From: Pontibacterium sp049599735
Lineage (GTDB): Bacteria > Pseudomonadota > Gammaproteobacteria > Pseudomonadales > Balneatricaceae
DNA: 9,992 nucleotides
Assembly: GCA_049599735.1 (NCBI GenBank)
Contig: JBMYOX010000079.1
Coordinates: 1 to 9,992 of the forward strand
Reading direction: 5' to 3'
This document shows, in pieces, positions 1 through 6,275 of this stretch. The position numbers and the translations under genes are program-made. Every line of letters starts with the position of its first letter. Position 1 is the first letter of the stretch. The notes under the pieces are model-generated. The model worked only from the letters and a program-made list of their open reading frames with translations. It was not told the origin of the DNA and searched no databases.

Positions 1-13
1 TGCTATGCAATCC

Positions 14-54
14 GTAAAGAAAAATGCCGACCAGTTGCTTAACTGATCGGCATT
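14..54 (-). terminator. Hairpin with minus-strand T-rich tail (likely intrinsic terminator)
   Basis: The arms ATGCCGA (24-30) and TCGGCAT (47-53) are exact complements. An inner CAGTT/AACTG pair closes on the loop GCTT, with one C/A mismatch between the two stem parts, and A23-T54 can extend the base. Read on the minus strand, the stem is followed by TTTCTTT (complement of 16-22), the usual intrinsic-terminator arrangement. It could act as a second stop for cspD transcripts and as the stem of a two-way terminator for a gene lying left of the window. Confidence 0.5.
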
Positions 55-55
55 A

Positions 56-74
56 AGCCAAAGGCTGGTTTTTT
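56..74 (+). terminator. Short hairpin plus T tract, rightward terminator
   Basis: AGCC (56-59) and GGCT (63-66) form a 4-bp stem with an AAA loop, followed by GG and six T (69-74). It sits just after the larger hairpin at 23-54. Together they fit the end of a rightward gene located left of the window. The stem is short, so the call rests mostly on the T tract. Confidence 0.4.
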
Positions 75-143
75 AGTCTGCAGGACTTACACAAGAAATG
101 AAAAATTATGGTCTGGTTAGTAACTCACCTTTAACTTTAAGTG

Positions 144-174
144 AAAAAAACTTACATGAAACAGTGCACTTAAG
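144..174 (-). terminator. Candidate cspD terminator
   Basis: On the minus strand, CTTA and TAAG pair at the base. A mismatch and three further pairs (one a G-T wobble among GTG/CAT) close on an 8-base loop, and seven T follow at once (complement of 144-150). The hairpin starts about 23 bases past the cspD stop codon, the right place for its terminator. The stem is weak and the T tract strong. The same segment lies in the loop of a wider inverted repeat (135-143 with 167-175), so other folds are possible. Confidence 0.4.
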
Positions 175-196
175 GAAATATGTCCAGGCAATTGCG

Positions 197-406
197 TTAA
201 CTTACCATGGGTTTGATATTTACCGCATGTAACCCCTTTGGGCCGGGTTCCGTTTCAAACTCCACATCCTGGCCTGCTTTCAGGCTTTTGTAGCCTTCAG
301 ACTGAATAGCCGAGTAATGGGCAAAAAGATCCTCCTGGTGCTGCTCTGATAGGATGAAGCCATAACCCTTGGCATTATTAAACCACTTTACTTTCCCTGT
401 CTGCAT
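197..406 (-). CDS. cspD: Cold-shock-domain protein, CspD-like
   Basis: This 69-residue protein is a single cold-shock domain, a small OB-fold that binds single-stranded nucleic acid. The start MQTGKVKWFNNAKGYGFI matches the family. The RNP1-type motif KGYGFI lies at about residues 13-18 and the RNP2-type motif LFAHYS at 27-32; the conserved Tyr/Phe in these motifs stack on bases. The SAIQ..GYKSLKAGQ.V.F stretch and the position beside clpS-clpA point to CspD, which in E. coli is a stationary-phase inhibitor of replication (family knowledge). It is slightly shorter than E. coli CspD (74 residues), lacking most of the C-terminal tail. The start at 406 is chosen because CAGGAG lies 8 bases upstream; a reading frame open further upstream to 562 would add 52 residues unlike any cold-shock protein. 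It is transcribed away from clpS. The exact Csp paralogue is less certain than the family. Confidence 0.92.
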   Translation of the reverse strand: MQTGKVKWFNNAKGYGFILSEQHQEDLFAHYSAIQSEGYKSLKAGQDVEFETEPGPKGLHAVNIKPMVS

Positions 407-441
407 AAGAAAAACTCCTGATATCCAGATCCTATGAATGA

Positions 442-463
442 GAGGTATGCAAATACAAACCTC
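442..463 (-). other. Small inverted repeat in cspD leader
   Basis: GAGGT (442-446) and ACCTC (459-463) form a 5-bp stem around a 12-base loop in the predicted cspD leader RNA, about 35 bases upstream of the start codon. The loop contains TATGCAAAT, which reappears inverted at 576-584 next to the promoter. Any regulatory role is speculative. Confidence 0.25.
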
Positions 464-561
464 AACTGCAGTCCCGGTGGTGTTAAAATACCTCCGCTGA
501 GCTGCAGGCTCCTTTACGTTACGGCAGGGGCACCAGATACTATTCACTCCTGCTGAAGCCA

Positions 562-570
562 ATTATAGCA
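562..570 (-). promoter_or_regulatory. Extended -10 promoter for cspD
   Basis: The minus strand reads TGC-TATAAT, a perfect -10 hexamer with the extended TGn motif. There is no good -35 at 17 bases (CCACAC), which is tolerable for an extended -10 promoter. Transcription would start near 555, giving a leader of about 150 bases before the cspD start at 406. The start site is inferred, not seen. Confidence 0.5.
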
Positions 571-577
571 TGTGGAT

Positions 578-606
578 TTGCATAGTGTGGATAGTCGTGC
601 AATAAA
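578..606 (+). promoter_or_regulatory. Weak promoter candidate for clpS-clpA
   Basis: TTGCAT (578-583) and AATAAA (601-606) are separated by 17 bases and would start transcription near 613, about 33 bases before clpS. Matches to consensus are only moderate (3 of 6 and 4 of 6). A better-looking TAAATT at 623 would place the start too close to the ribosome binding site. The segment overlaps the region just upstream of the divergent cspD promoter, so the two could influence each other. Confidence 0.22.
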
Positions 607-645
607 TGCTCAATAGTTGATCTAAATTATTTTCAGGACAGATTT

Positions 646-1008
646 ATGGTGTTAACAGAAAGTCAGGGTATTGTTTTTATGGCTGAAGATTCGTCAGAAG
701 GTGAAGGGTTTCACGAGCATGACGTGGTGGCGGATGAAGTAAAGCCTGAGCTAAAAAGACCCTCTATGTACCGGGTTGTACTGATCAACGATGATTACAC
801 GCCTATGGACTTTGTTATTGAAGTACTGATGGGATTTTTTAATATGAATGAGGAAAAGGCGACCCAGGTGATGTTAGCGGTACATACACAGGGAAAAGGT
901 GTCTGTGGGGTCTATACTCGAGATGTAGCCGAAACTAAAGCTGCGATGGTAGATCAATATGCAAAAGACAATCACCATCCCTTGTTATGTGAAATTGAAA
1001 GAGTATAG
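646..1008 (+). CDS. clpS: ATP-dependent Clp protease adaptor ClpS
   Basis: ClpS is the cytoplasmic N-recognin: it binds proteins whose first residue is Leu, Phe, Tyr or Trp and hands them to ClpAP. Of 120 residues, the first ~40 are a variable acidic tail (the flexible N-terminal extension that enters the ClpA pore in studied homologues) and ~41-120 are the conserved fold. The signature MYRVVLINDDYTPMDFV (41-57) holds N48-D49-D50 and the gatekeeper-type M54. The VMLAVHTQGKGVCG block contains H80, and the family ending HPLLCEIE is present. The start at 646 has AGGA 7 bases upstream. Met12 at 679 (AGGG 10 bases upstream, 109 residues) is a credible alternative, since E. coli ClpS has 106. clpA begins 9 bases after the stop, so the two are co-transcribed and ClpS is made beside its partner. 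Confidence 0.97.
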   Translation: MVLTESQGIVFMAEDSSEGEGFHEHDVVADEVKPELKRPSMYRVVLINDDYTPMDFVIEVLMGFFNMNEEKATQVMLAVHTQGKGVCGVYTRDVAETKAAMVDQYAKDNHHPLLCEIERV

Positions 1009-1017
1009 GGGGCCGCT

Positions 1018-3270
1018 ATGTTGAATCGAGAGCTTGAAGATACACTCAGTGCAGCCTTTAAGGCGGCAAAGAAAAAGCGCCATGAATTTATGACGGTTGA
1101 GCATTTATTGCTGGCGTTGTTGGATAACCGTGCTGCAAATGATGTGTTAAGTGCCTGTGGGGCAGATTTAATGGCCTTGCGCCAGGCGTTGACTGATTTT
1201 ATTGATGAGACAACGCCTTTACTACCTGATGATATACCAAACATAGATACCCAGCCGACTTTGGGATTTCAGCGTGTATTGCAGCGTGCGGTATTTCACG
1301 TGCAGTCATCAGGAAAAAGTGAAGTTACAGGAGCTAATGTGCTGGTCGCAATTTTTAGCGAGCAGGAGAGTCAGGCGGTTTTTGTTTTGCGTCAGCAGGG
1401 TGTTGAGCGCATTAATGCGATTAATTATATTTCGCATGGCATTACACGTGTGTCTGATAATGAGCATGAAACTAATGAGTCATCCGCCGAAGAGGATGTC
1501 GTCGATGAATCAAAAAGCCCGCTGACACAATATGCAGTTAACCTGAATGTAGAAGCCAGCCAGGGCCGTATCGACCCGCTTGTGGGGCGTGAGGCTGAAG
1601 TAGAGCGCGTCATTCAAATTTTGTCACGTCGTCGTAAAAATAATCCTCTGCTGGTTGGTGAGTCAGGCGTAGGCAAAACAGCTATAGCTGAAGGTTTAGC
1701 GAAGCTGATCGTTGAAGAGCAGGTGCCAGATATTATTGCTGATTCTGTTGTTTACTCTCTGGATCTGGGTGCGCTTTTGGCGGGTACTAAATACCGGGGA
1801 GATTTTGAGAAGCGACTGAAAGCCTTGCTGAGTGAAATTAAGGGGCAGACAGGTGCGATTCTCTTTATCGATGAAATCCATACTATTATTGGTGCAGGCG
1901 CTGCTTCCGGTGGCTCTATGGATGCCTCTAACTTGCTTAAGCCCTTATTGAGTTCAGGTGCTATCCGTTGTATTGGCTCAACAACGTTCCAGGAATTTCG
2001 CGGAATTTTTGAAAAAGATCGTGCGCTGGCCCGTCGTTTTCAGAAGGTGGACGTGCCGGAGCCGGGTGTGGAAGATACCTATCAGATTCTTAAAGGGCTG
2101 CGTTCGCGTTTTGAAGAGCATCATGAGGTTGTTTACACCGATCAGGCACTGCGTGCGGCGGCTGAGCTGGCGGATCGTTATATTAATGACAAGCACATGC
2201 CCGATAAGGCAATTGATGTGATTGATGAAGCCGGTGCCTATCAGCGACTGTTGCCTGAAGAATTGAGAAAGAAGCAGATTGATGTGGTGGATGTGGAAAC
2301 CGTGGTTGCAAAAATCGCACGTATCCCGCCCAAAAGTGTCTCAGCGTCTGATAAGGACTTGCTTGCCAAGCTGGGAAGTAATCTCAAAATGCTGGTATTG
2401 GGTCAGGAAGAAGCGATTGATACGCTGGCTTCGGCGATCAAGCTTTCTCGTGCGGGATTGAAGGAGCCTAATAAGCCGGTAGGTAGTTTCTTGTTCTCAG
2501 GGCCAACGGGCGTAGGTAAGACGGAAGTAACCACCCAGTTAGCGCGTTTGATGGGTATTGAGCTGGTGCGTTTTGATATGTCTGAGTATATGGAGCGTCA
2601 TACGGTGTCTCGTCTGATTGGGGCGCCTCCCGGTTACGTGGGCTATGATCAGGGCGGATTGTTAACTGAGGCCATTACCAAATCACCGCATTGTGTGTTG
2701 CTGCTGGATGAAATTGAAAAAGCCCATCCGGAAGTCTTTAACCTGTTGCTGCAGGTAATGGATAACGGCACCCTGACAGATAATAATGGTCGTAAAGCTG
2801 ATTTCCGAAACGTGATTTTTGTTATGACAACAAATGCGGGTGCTGAGGTCATGGCGCGAAATGCTATTGGTTTTACCCACCAGGATCACTCTACGGATGG
2901 TATGGAAGCAATCCGGCGTTTGTTTACCCCTGAATTTCGTAATCGCCTTGATGGCATTATTCAGTTCAAATCACTGGCGCCTGATATTATTAAAGGTGTG
3001 GTTGATAAATTTCTGGTTGAGCTGCAAGCGCAGCTTGATGATAAACATGTGGTGTTACATGTTGATGAAGAGGCACGTCAATGGTTTGCTGTCAATGGTT
3101 ATGATGAGCGAATGGGTGCGCGACCTATGAAGCGTTTAATTCAGGATAAGCTTAAAAAACCACTGGCAGAGATGATTCTGTTTGGTGAGCTTGCAGAAGA
3201 GGGCGGTGAAGTTGCAATCACAATCGACGAGCACGGAGAGCTAAGGGTAGAAGTGATGGAGGCAGCCTGA
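1018..3270 (+). CDS. clpA: ATP-dependent Clp protease ATP-binding subunit ClpA
   Basis: ClpA is the hexameric AAA+ unfoldase that threads substrates into the ClpP peptidase. The 750 residues are close to the 758 of E. coli ClpA. The N-domain, which docks ClpS, is ~1-143, followed by an acidic linker (~147-166). AAA module 1 has Walker A GESGVGKT (214-221), pore loop GTKYRG (256-261), Walker B ILFIDEIH (281-288) and Arg-finger-type RR (339-340). AAA module 2 has Walker A GPTGVGKT (495-502), pore loop GYVGYDQGG (539-547), Walker B VLLLDEIEKAH (560-570), sensor TTNAG (604-608) and sensor-2 GARPMKR (700-706). The ClpP-docking tripeptide is IGF (617-619) where E. coli has IGL, so ClpP partnership is expected, although clpP is not in this window. 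GGGGG upstream of the ATG is the likely ribosome binding site. The stop codon lies in the loop of a perfect hairpin. Confidence 0.98.
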   Translation: MLNRELEDTLSAAFKAAKKKRHEFMTVEHLLLALLDNRAANDVLSACGADLMALRQALTDFIDETTPLLPDDIPNIDTQPTLGFQRVLQRAVFHVQSSGKSEVTGANVLVAIFSEQESQAVFVLRQQGVERINAINYISHGITRVSDNEHETNESSAEEDVVDESKSPLTQYAVNLNVEASQGRIDPLVGREAEVERVIQILSRRRKNNPLLVGESGVGKTAIAEGLAKLIVEEQVPDIIADSVVYSLDLGALLAGTKYRGDFEKRLKALLSEIKGQTGAILFIDEIHTIIGAGAASGGSMDASNLLKPLLSSGAIRCIGSTTFQEFRGIFEKDRALARRFQKVDVPEPGVEDTYQILKGLRSRFEEHHEVVYTDQALRAAAELADRYINDKHMPDKAIDVIDEAGAYQRLLPEELRKKQIDVVDVETVVAKIARIPPKSVSASDKDLLAKLGSNLKMLVLGQEEAIDTLASAIKLSRAGLKEPNKPVGSFLFSGPTGVGKTEVTTQLARLMGIELVRFDMSEYMERHTVSRLIGAPPGYVGYDQGGLLTEAITKSPHCVLLLDEIEKAHPEVFNLLLQVMDNGTLTDNNGRKADFRNVIFVMTTNAGAEVMARNAIGFTHQDHSTDGMEAIRRLFTPEFRNRLDGIIQFKSLAPDIIKGVVDKFLVELQAQLDDKHVVLHVDEEARQWFAVNGYDERMGARPMKRLIQDKLKKPLAEMILFGELAEEGGEVAITIDEHGELRVEVMEAA

Positions 3271-3283
3271 AGGCTGCCTCCGT
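3256..3283. terminator. Perfect hairpin between convergent clpA and infA
   Basis: GGAGGCAGCC (3258-3267) and GGCTGCCTCC (3272-3281) are exact complements around the loop TGAA. A U-G wobble and an A-T pair extend the stem to 12 bp in the clpA RNA. The clpA stop TGA (3268-3270) is in the loop, and infA ends 24 bases away on the other strand. Neither strand has a T tract, so this is not a standard intrinsic terminator. A shared 3'-end stabiliser or processing stem, or a Rho-linked end, is more likely. Confidence 0.5.
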
Positions 3284-3306
3284 AATTCCGGTCGAGCGAT
3301 AAACTA

Positions 3307-3525
3307 TTAGCGCGCGCGGTAAACAATGCGCCCTTTGCTCAGGTCGTATGGCGTTAGCTCGACCTTTACTTTATCACCGGTCAGGATGCGGATGTAGTTT
3401 TTACGCATCTTTCCGGAAATGTGTGCAGTGACAACGTGACCGTTTTCTAACTCAACACGAAACATCGTATTAGGAAGTGTGTCGATTACAGTGCCTTCCA
3501 TTTCAATGCTATCTTCTTTAGCCAT
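3307..3525 (-). CDS. infA: Translation initiation factor IF-1
   Basis: IF-1 is an OB-fold protein that occupies the ribosomal A site on the 30S subunit during initiation, with IF-2 and IF-3. The 72 residues match the E. coli length exactly and differ from it at only a few positions: it begins MAKEDSIEMEGTVIDTLPNT, carries the invariant core ENGHVVTAHISGKMRKNYIR, and ends SKGRIVYRAR. The start at 3525 has AGAGG 10 bases upstream on the minus strand. The gene faces clpA head-on and is separated from bpt upstream by 189 bases with its own promoter candidate, so it is probably transcribed mainly alone, perhaps with read-through from bpt. Its place among N-degron genes is a conserved neighbourhood, not evidence of a shared function. 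Confidence 0.99.
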   Translation of the reverse strand: MAKEDSIEMEGTVIDTLPNTMFRVELENGHVVTAHISGKMRKNYIRILTGDKVKVELTPYDLSKGRIVYRAR

Positions 3526-3580
3526 TCAGTAGCTACCTCTTAAGGCCTTGCAGATCTAAACCCGATTTTTGAAGCGCAGT

Positions 3581-3609
3581 ATTGTGCCTGAATTGTGCAG
3601 TGATATCAA
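3581..3609 (-). promoter_or_regulatory. Promoter candidate for infA with tandem repeat
   Basis: On the minus strand TTGATA (5 of 6 to the -35 consensus, complement of 3604-3609) and CACAAT (4 of 6 to the -10, complement of 3581-3586) are 17 bases apart. Transcription would begin near 3575, giving a leader of about 50 bases. The heptamer GCACAAT occurs twice in direct orientation, 11 bases apart (complements of 3592-3598 and 3581-3587); the second copy includes the -10. Confidence 0.42.
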
Positions 3610-3697
3610 AGGGATTCTTATCAGAGAGCCTCTAATAGCTGCTTTCTGTATTTTGCTGGCAGGATTTTTCCGGAGGGATCAGAGTTTTCGGGTGGGA

Positions 3698-3716
3698 AAG
3701 CAGGCTGCAACCGCTT
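3698..3716 (-). terminator. Weak hairpin at the end of bpt
   Basis: On the minus strand AAGCGGT and GCC-T-GCTT pair with one bulged T around the loop TGCA, starting in the bpt stop codon. No proper T tract follows (TCCC), so termination here is doubtful and some read-through into infA is possible. The rest of 3526-3714 shows only the infA promoter candidate and a short GGATTTTTCC palindrome (3662-3671); I see no small gene or RNA. Confidence 0.22.
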
Positions 3717-4425
3717 AAATGATGGATACCCAGTGTCCGTCAAGTAGCAATTCAATCGGGCGAAATGTGATTTTATAGCTCATTTTACGGCATTCCCGTA
3801 CCCAGTAACCCAGATAGACATACTGCAGGTGGCGGCGCTTAGCTTCGTTTATTTGCCAGAGTATTGCGTAGGTACCTAAGCTGCGTTTTTTTTCATCGGG
3901 CTCATAAAACGTATAAATAGGGGATAATCCCTGTGCTAACTGATCACAGACAGCAATGGCCAGAAGCTGGCTTTCGGGGTCCCGAAATTCAATAAATAGT
4001 GTATTTTGTGCACCATCCACCAGAAAAGAGCTGAACTGGTCAACGCTCGGCGGGTACATATCACCATCCTGGTGGCGAATACGGATGTAGCGGGCGTAAA
4101 GGTCGTAGTATTCCTGTGTAAACTGAGGCTCTAAAGTGCGAACCTGAAGATCCCGGTTTTTTGCGATGACCCGTTTCTGGCTTTTTGTCAGGCTAAAAAC
4201 ATCAGTGGGGATGCGAACTGAAATGCAGGCCTGGCAGTCTTTGCAATGCGGGCGATATACATGACCACCGCTACGCCTGAATCCCAGGTCAGATAACTGA
4301 CTGTAAGTATCTTTAGTAATGAGTGCCTGAGGATCTACAAACAGCGTTTTGGCCTGGCGGTCTTTGAGATAGCTACAGTCATGCTCAGGCGTTGCATAAA
4401 AGTGCAATGTTTTCAGGTTTGTCAT
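3715..4425 (-). CDS. bpt: Aspartate/glutamate leucyltransferase (bacterial Ate1-type)
   Basis: This cytoplasmic enzyme transfers leucine from Leu-tRNA to proteins with N-terminal Asp or Glu, creating a ClpS-recognised N-degron (EC 2.3.2.29 in the family). The 236 residues match Bpt length. The N-terminal part carries the cysteines typical of the family: CSYL at 17-20 and HCKDCQAC with C61, C64 and C67. It continues with RIPTDVFSLTKSQKRVI (71-87), and LYARYIRIRHQDGDMYPPS (109-127) follows. The C-terminal GNAT-like half has YTFYEPDEKKRSLGTYA (171-187) and LGYWVREC.KMSYK (205-218). It is often annotated as ate, arginyltransferase; the length and motif set match the leucine-transferring bacterial group, but specificity is inferred. 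Its ATG overlaps the aat stop by one base (TAATG), with GGGGGG 8 bases upstream, so translation is probably coupled to aat. The two enzymes supply complementary substrates to ClpS-ClpA. Confidence 0.95.
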   Translation of the reverse strand: MTNLKTLHFYATPEHDCSYLKDRQAKTLFVDPQALITKDTYSQLSDLGFRRSGGHVYRPHCKDCQACISVRIPTDVFSLTKSQKRVIAKNRDLQVRTLEPQFTQEYYDLYARYIRIRHQDGDMYPPSVDQFSSFLVDGAQNTLFIEFRDPESQLLAIAVCDQLAQGLSPIYTFYEPDEKKRSLGTYAILWQINEAKRRHLQYVYLGYWVRECRKMSYKITFRPIELLLDGHWVSII

Positions 4426-5138
4426 TATTTTGACCCCCCGAAGTTTTTGATCTTTAAATTAAGTGCCCAGGCATGATCAGTTTTTTGATCCAGATACTTA
4501 TTCAGATAGCGTTTAAATTCTGGTCTGGGTATTTCTCGTGCGCCGAGCGTTTTTAAGTGCCCGTTACTTACCTGGCAGTCAATTAAAGCATAGCCCCAGT
4601 TTCTGAGTTGTCCGACTAAATAAACAAAAGCTATCTTGGATGCGTCTGTTTCCCGGCTGAACATAGATTCGCCAAAAAACATTTTCCCCATTGCCAGGCC
4701 ATATAACCCCCCGACCAGTTCGCCGTTAATACGCAACTCAACAGAGTGGGCAATACCCTGTCTGTGAAGCTCGCAATAAGCGCCTTTCATCGCGCGGGTT
4801 ATCCAGGTGCCCTCGCTACCGCTGCGGGGTTCGGCGCAGGCATCCATCACGGCCTCAAAGTCCGTATCAAAACTGACCACGTAGTCTGTTTTTTTCAGGC
4901 GCTTTCGCAAGCTGCGGGATATATGTAGTTGCTCGGGGAATAAAACACAGCGTGGGTCCGGGCTCCACCACAGAATAGGCTCACCCTGGTTGTACCAGGG
5001 AAAGATACCCTGGCTGTACGCCTCCAGCAGGCGGGCAGGGCTAAGATCCCCGCCTGCTGCGAGCAGCCCGTCAGGTTCTTTAAGCGCCGTATGTATAGCC
5101 GGAAAGCTATGAGTTTGGTTGTCCAGCCAGGGGATCAT
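4425..5138 (-). CDS. aat: Leucyl/phenylalanyl-tRNA--protein transferase
   Basis: Aat transfers Leu or Phe from aminoacyl-tRNA to proteins with N-terminal Lys or Arg, making them targets for ClpS-ClpAP. The 237 residues are close to the 234 of E. coli. Family signatures in order: EPDGLLAAGGDLSPARLLEAY (split over 21-41), GIFPWYNQGEPILWWSPDPR (44-63), HISRSLRK, SFDTDFEAVMDACA (89-102), GTWIT, AYCELHRQG.AHSVE, GELVGGLYGLAMGKMFFGES (139-158), SMFSRETDASK and ALIDCQ (184-189). No clear Shine-Dalgarno precedes the start at 5138, but the protein aligns with homologues from residue 1 and no better start exists. It lies 38 bases downstream of trxB, across a hairpin, and overlaps bpt by one base. The weak ribosome site suggests modest translation or dependence on upstream ribosomes (inference). 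Confidence 0.97.
   Translation of the reverse strand: MIPWLDNQTHSFPAIHTALKEPDGLLAAGGDLSPARLLEAYSQGIFPWYNQGEPILWWSPDPRCVLFPEQLHISRSLRKRLKKTDYVVSFDTDFEAVMDACAEPRSGSEGTWITRAMKGAYCELHRQGIAHSVELRINGELVGGLYGLAMGKMFFGESMFSRETDASKIAFVYLVGQLRNWGYALIDCQVSNGHLKTLGAREIPRPEFKRYLNKYLDQKTDHAWALNLKIKNFGGSK
5033..5040 (+). promoter_or_regulatory. KOPS consensus match (GGGCAGGG)
   Basis: The octamer fits GGGNAGGG, the polar sequence that orients FtsK in E. coli. It lies antisense within aat and reads rightward. It is the only match I found by eye on either strand of the window. A single match can arise by chance; function depends on genome-wide strand bias. Confidence 0.25.
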
Positions 5139-5152
5139 AGTATAACGAGATA

Positions 5153-5170
5153 GCGGGCCGGGAAGCCCGC
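5153..5170 (-). other. GC-rich hairpin between trxB and aat
   Basis: GCGGGC and GCCCGC are exact complements around a 6-base loop, 6 bases after the trxB stop codon. There is no T tract, so it is not a typical terminator. It could protect the trxB 3' end or lower expression of aat-bpt relative to trxB (inference). It leaves only 14 bases before the aat start codon, room for little more than an unstructured leader. Confidence 0.45.
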
Positions 5171-5176
5171 AGGCTC

Positions 5177-6133
5177 TTATTTCTCCAGGTCATCCAGGTA
5201 GCGTTCAGCGTCCAGTGCAGCCATGCAGCCGAAACCGGCTGAGGTAATCGCTTGTCGATAAATATGATCGCAGACATCACCGGCTGCAAAAACACCTTTA
5301 ACGGATGTTTGCGTGGCATTACCTTCGATACCGCTTTGAATAGTTAAGTAGCCGTTATTCATTGCGAGCTGGCCTTCGAAAATATCGGTGTTGGGTTTAT
5401 GGCCAATAGCGATAAACACACCCATTACATCCAGTTCCTGAGTCGTACTGCTCCCGGTTGACTGAAGGCGAATGCCGGTAACACCCATATCATCGCCAAG
5501 TACTTCATCCAGCTGATGATTCCAGATAATTTTGATATTGCCGTTTTCTGCACGTTCGAAGAGCTTGTCCTGCAGAATTTTTTCACAACGCAGGCTGTCA
5601 CGGCGATGGATCAGTGTGACTTCCTTTGCAATATTGGATAAATAGAGTGCTTCTTCAACAGCGGTATTGCCACCGCCAATAACGGCAACGTTCTGGCCGC
5701 GATAGAAAAAGCCATCACAAGTGGCGCAGGCTGATACACCTTTGCCTTTGAAGGCTTCCTCAGACTCGAGACCCAGATACTGGGCAGAGGCGCCGGTGGA
5801 GATAATCAGTGAGTCACAAGTGTACTCACCCATATCACCTTTAAGGCGAAACGGGCGGTTCTGAAGATCGGTTTCATGGATATGGTCAAAAAGCACTTCG
5901 GTATTAAAGCGCTCTGCATGTGCCTGCATGCGCTGCATCAGTTCAGGGCCCTGCACGCCGTCAACATCACCCGGCCAGTTGTCTACATCGGTGGTGGTGG
6001 TCAGCTGCCCACCCGCCTGCATGCCGGTGATAACCACGGGGTTAAGATTTGCGCGTGCAGCGTAAACAGCAGCGGTATAACCGGCGGGGCCGGAACCCAG
6101 AATAATCAGGCGGTGATGTTGTACTTCACTCAT
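5177..6133 (-). CDS. trxB: Thioredoxin reductase (NADPH)
   Basis: This cytoplasmic homodimeric FAD enzyme passes electrons from NADPH to thioredoxin and so supports ribonucleotide reductase and disulfide repair. The 318 residues are typical of the low-molecular-weight bacterial type. The FAD site GSGPAG is at 13-18. The GMQAGGQLTTTTDVDNWPG stretch (37-55) is characteristic. The redox-active pair is C136-A-T-C139 in SACATCDGFF. The NADPH domain has GGGNTAVEEA (153-162) and HRRDSLR (176-182). The second FAD motif, AAGDVCDHIYRQA, is at 283-295. The start at 6133 agrees with homologues; the upstream GGAC is a weak ribosome site. An out-of-frame ATG at 6143 opens a five-codon frame overlapping the start. 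The gene leads the trxB-aat-bpt run and diverges from ftsK. The conserved redox and cofactor residues are all present. Confidence 0.98.
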   Translation of the reverse strand: MSEVQHHRLIILGSGPAGYTAAVYAARANLNPVVITGMQAGGQLTTTTDVDNWPGDVDGVQGPELMQRMQAHAERFNTEVLFDHIHETDLQNRPFRLKGDMGEYTCDSLIISTGASAQYLGLESEEAFKGKGVSACATCDGFFYRGQNVAVIGGGNTAVEEALYLSNIAKEVTLIHRRDSLRCEKILQDKLFERAENGNIKIIWNHQLDEVLGDDMGVTGIRLQSTGSSTTQELDVMGVFIAIGHKPNTDIFEGQLAMNNGYLTIQSGIEGNATQTSVKGVFAAGDVCDHIYRQAITSAGFGCMAALDAERYLDDLEK

Positions 6134-6168
6134 AATAGTCCATTGCTCAGATAGATAGAGTTAGCGAA

Positions 6169-6196
6169 AGGATAGGGGCAGCCGGAAATTTTTCAA
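6169..6196 (-). promoter_or_regulatory. Sigma-70-type promoter for trxB
   Basis: On the minus strand TTGAAA (5 of 6, complement of 6191-6196) and TATCCT (4 of 6, complement of 6169-6174) are 16 bases apart. The start of transcription would be near 6162, about 28 bases before the trxB start codon. This is the best-matching two-part promoter in the trxB/ftsK gap. Confidence 0.5.
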
Positions 6197-6275
6197 GGTG
6201 TTGGCCCTGTTTTTATTAAAAGACACTATATAAAAGTGATACAGACAGTCCCGGGGCAGAGCAACCTGACTCTTC

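Noticed and set aside
1..22. Possible tail of a rightward gene ending at TAA 15-17 (or another frame) before the hairpins
   Set aside because: icd often occupies this place in Pseudomonas, but the few codons visible cannot identify any protein and other frames end equally well.
407..562. N-terminal extension of the cspD frame to 562
   Set aside because: The 52 extra residues do not resemble cold-shock proteins, the ATG at 406 has a good ribosome site, and the predicted transcript starts near 555.
3526..3714. A tRNA or small RNA in the bpt-infA gap (E. coli has serW near infA)
   Set aside because: No cloverleaf, T-loop sequence or CCA end could be found on either strand.
4746..4928. Antisense frame within aat, and similar antisense frames in clpA, ftsK and trxB
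   Set aside because: All lie opposite strongly conserved genes and show no family features of their own.
6126..6143. Five-codon upstream frame overlapping the trxB start
   Set aside because: It lacks a clear ribosome site and such short frames arise readily by chance.
6222..6249. LexA-like operator upstream of ftsK (CTGT on the minus strand followed by an AT-rich run)
   Set aside because: The second half-site ACAG is absent at the required spacing.
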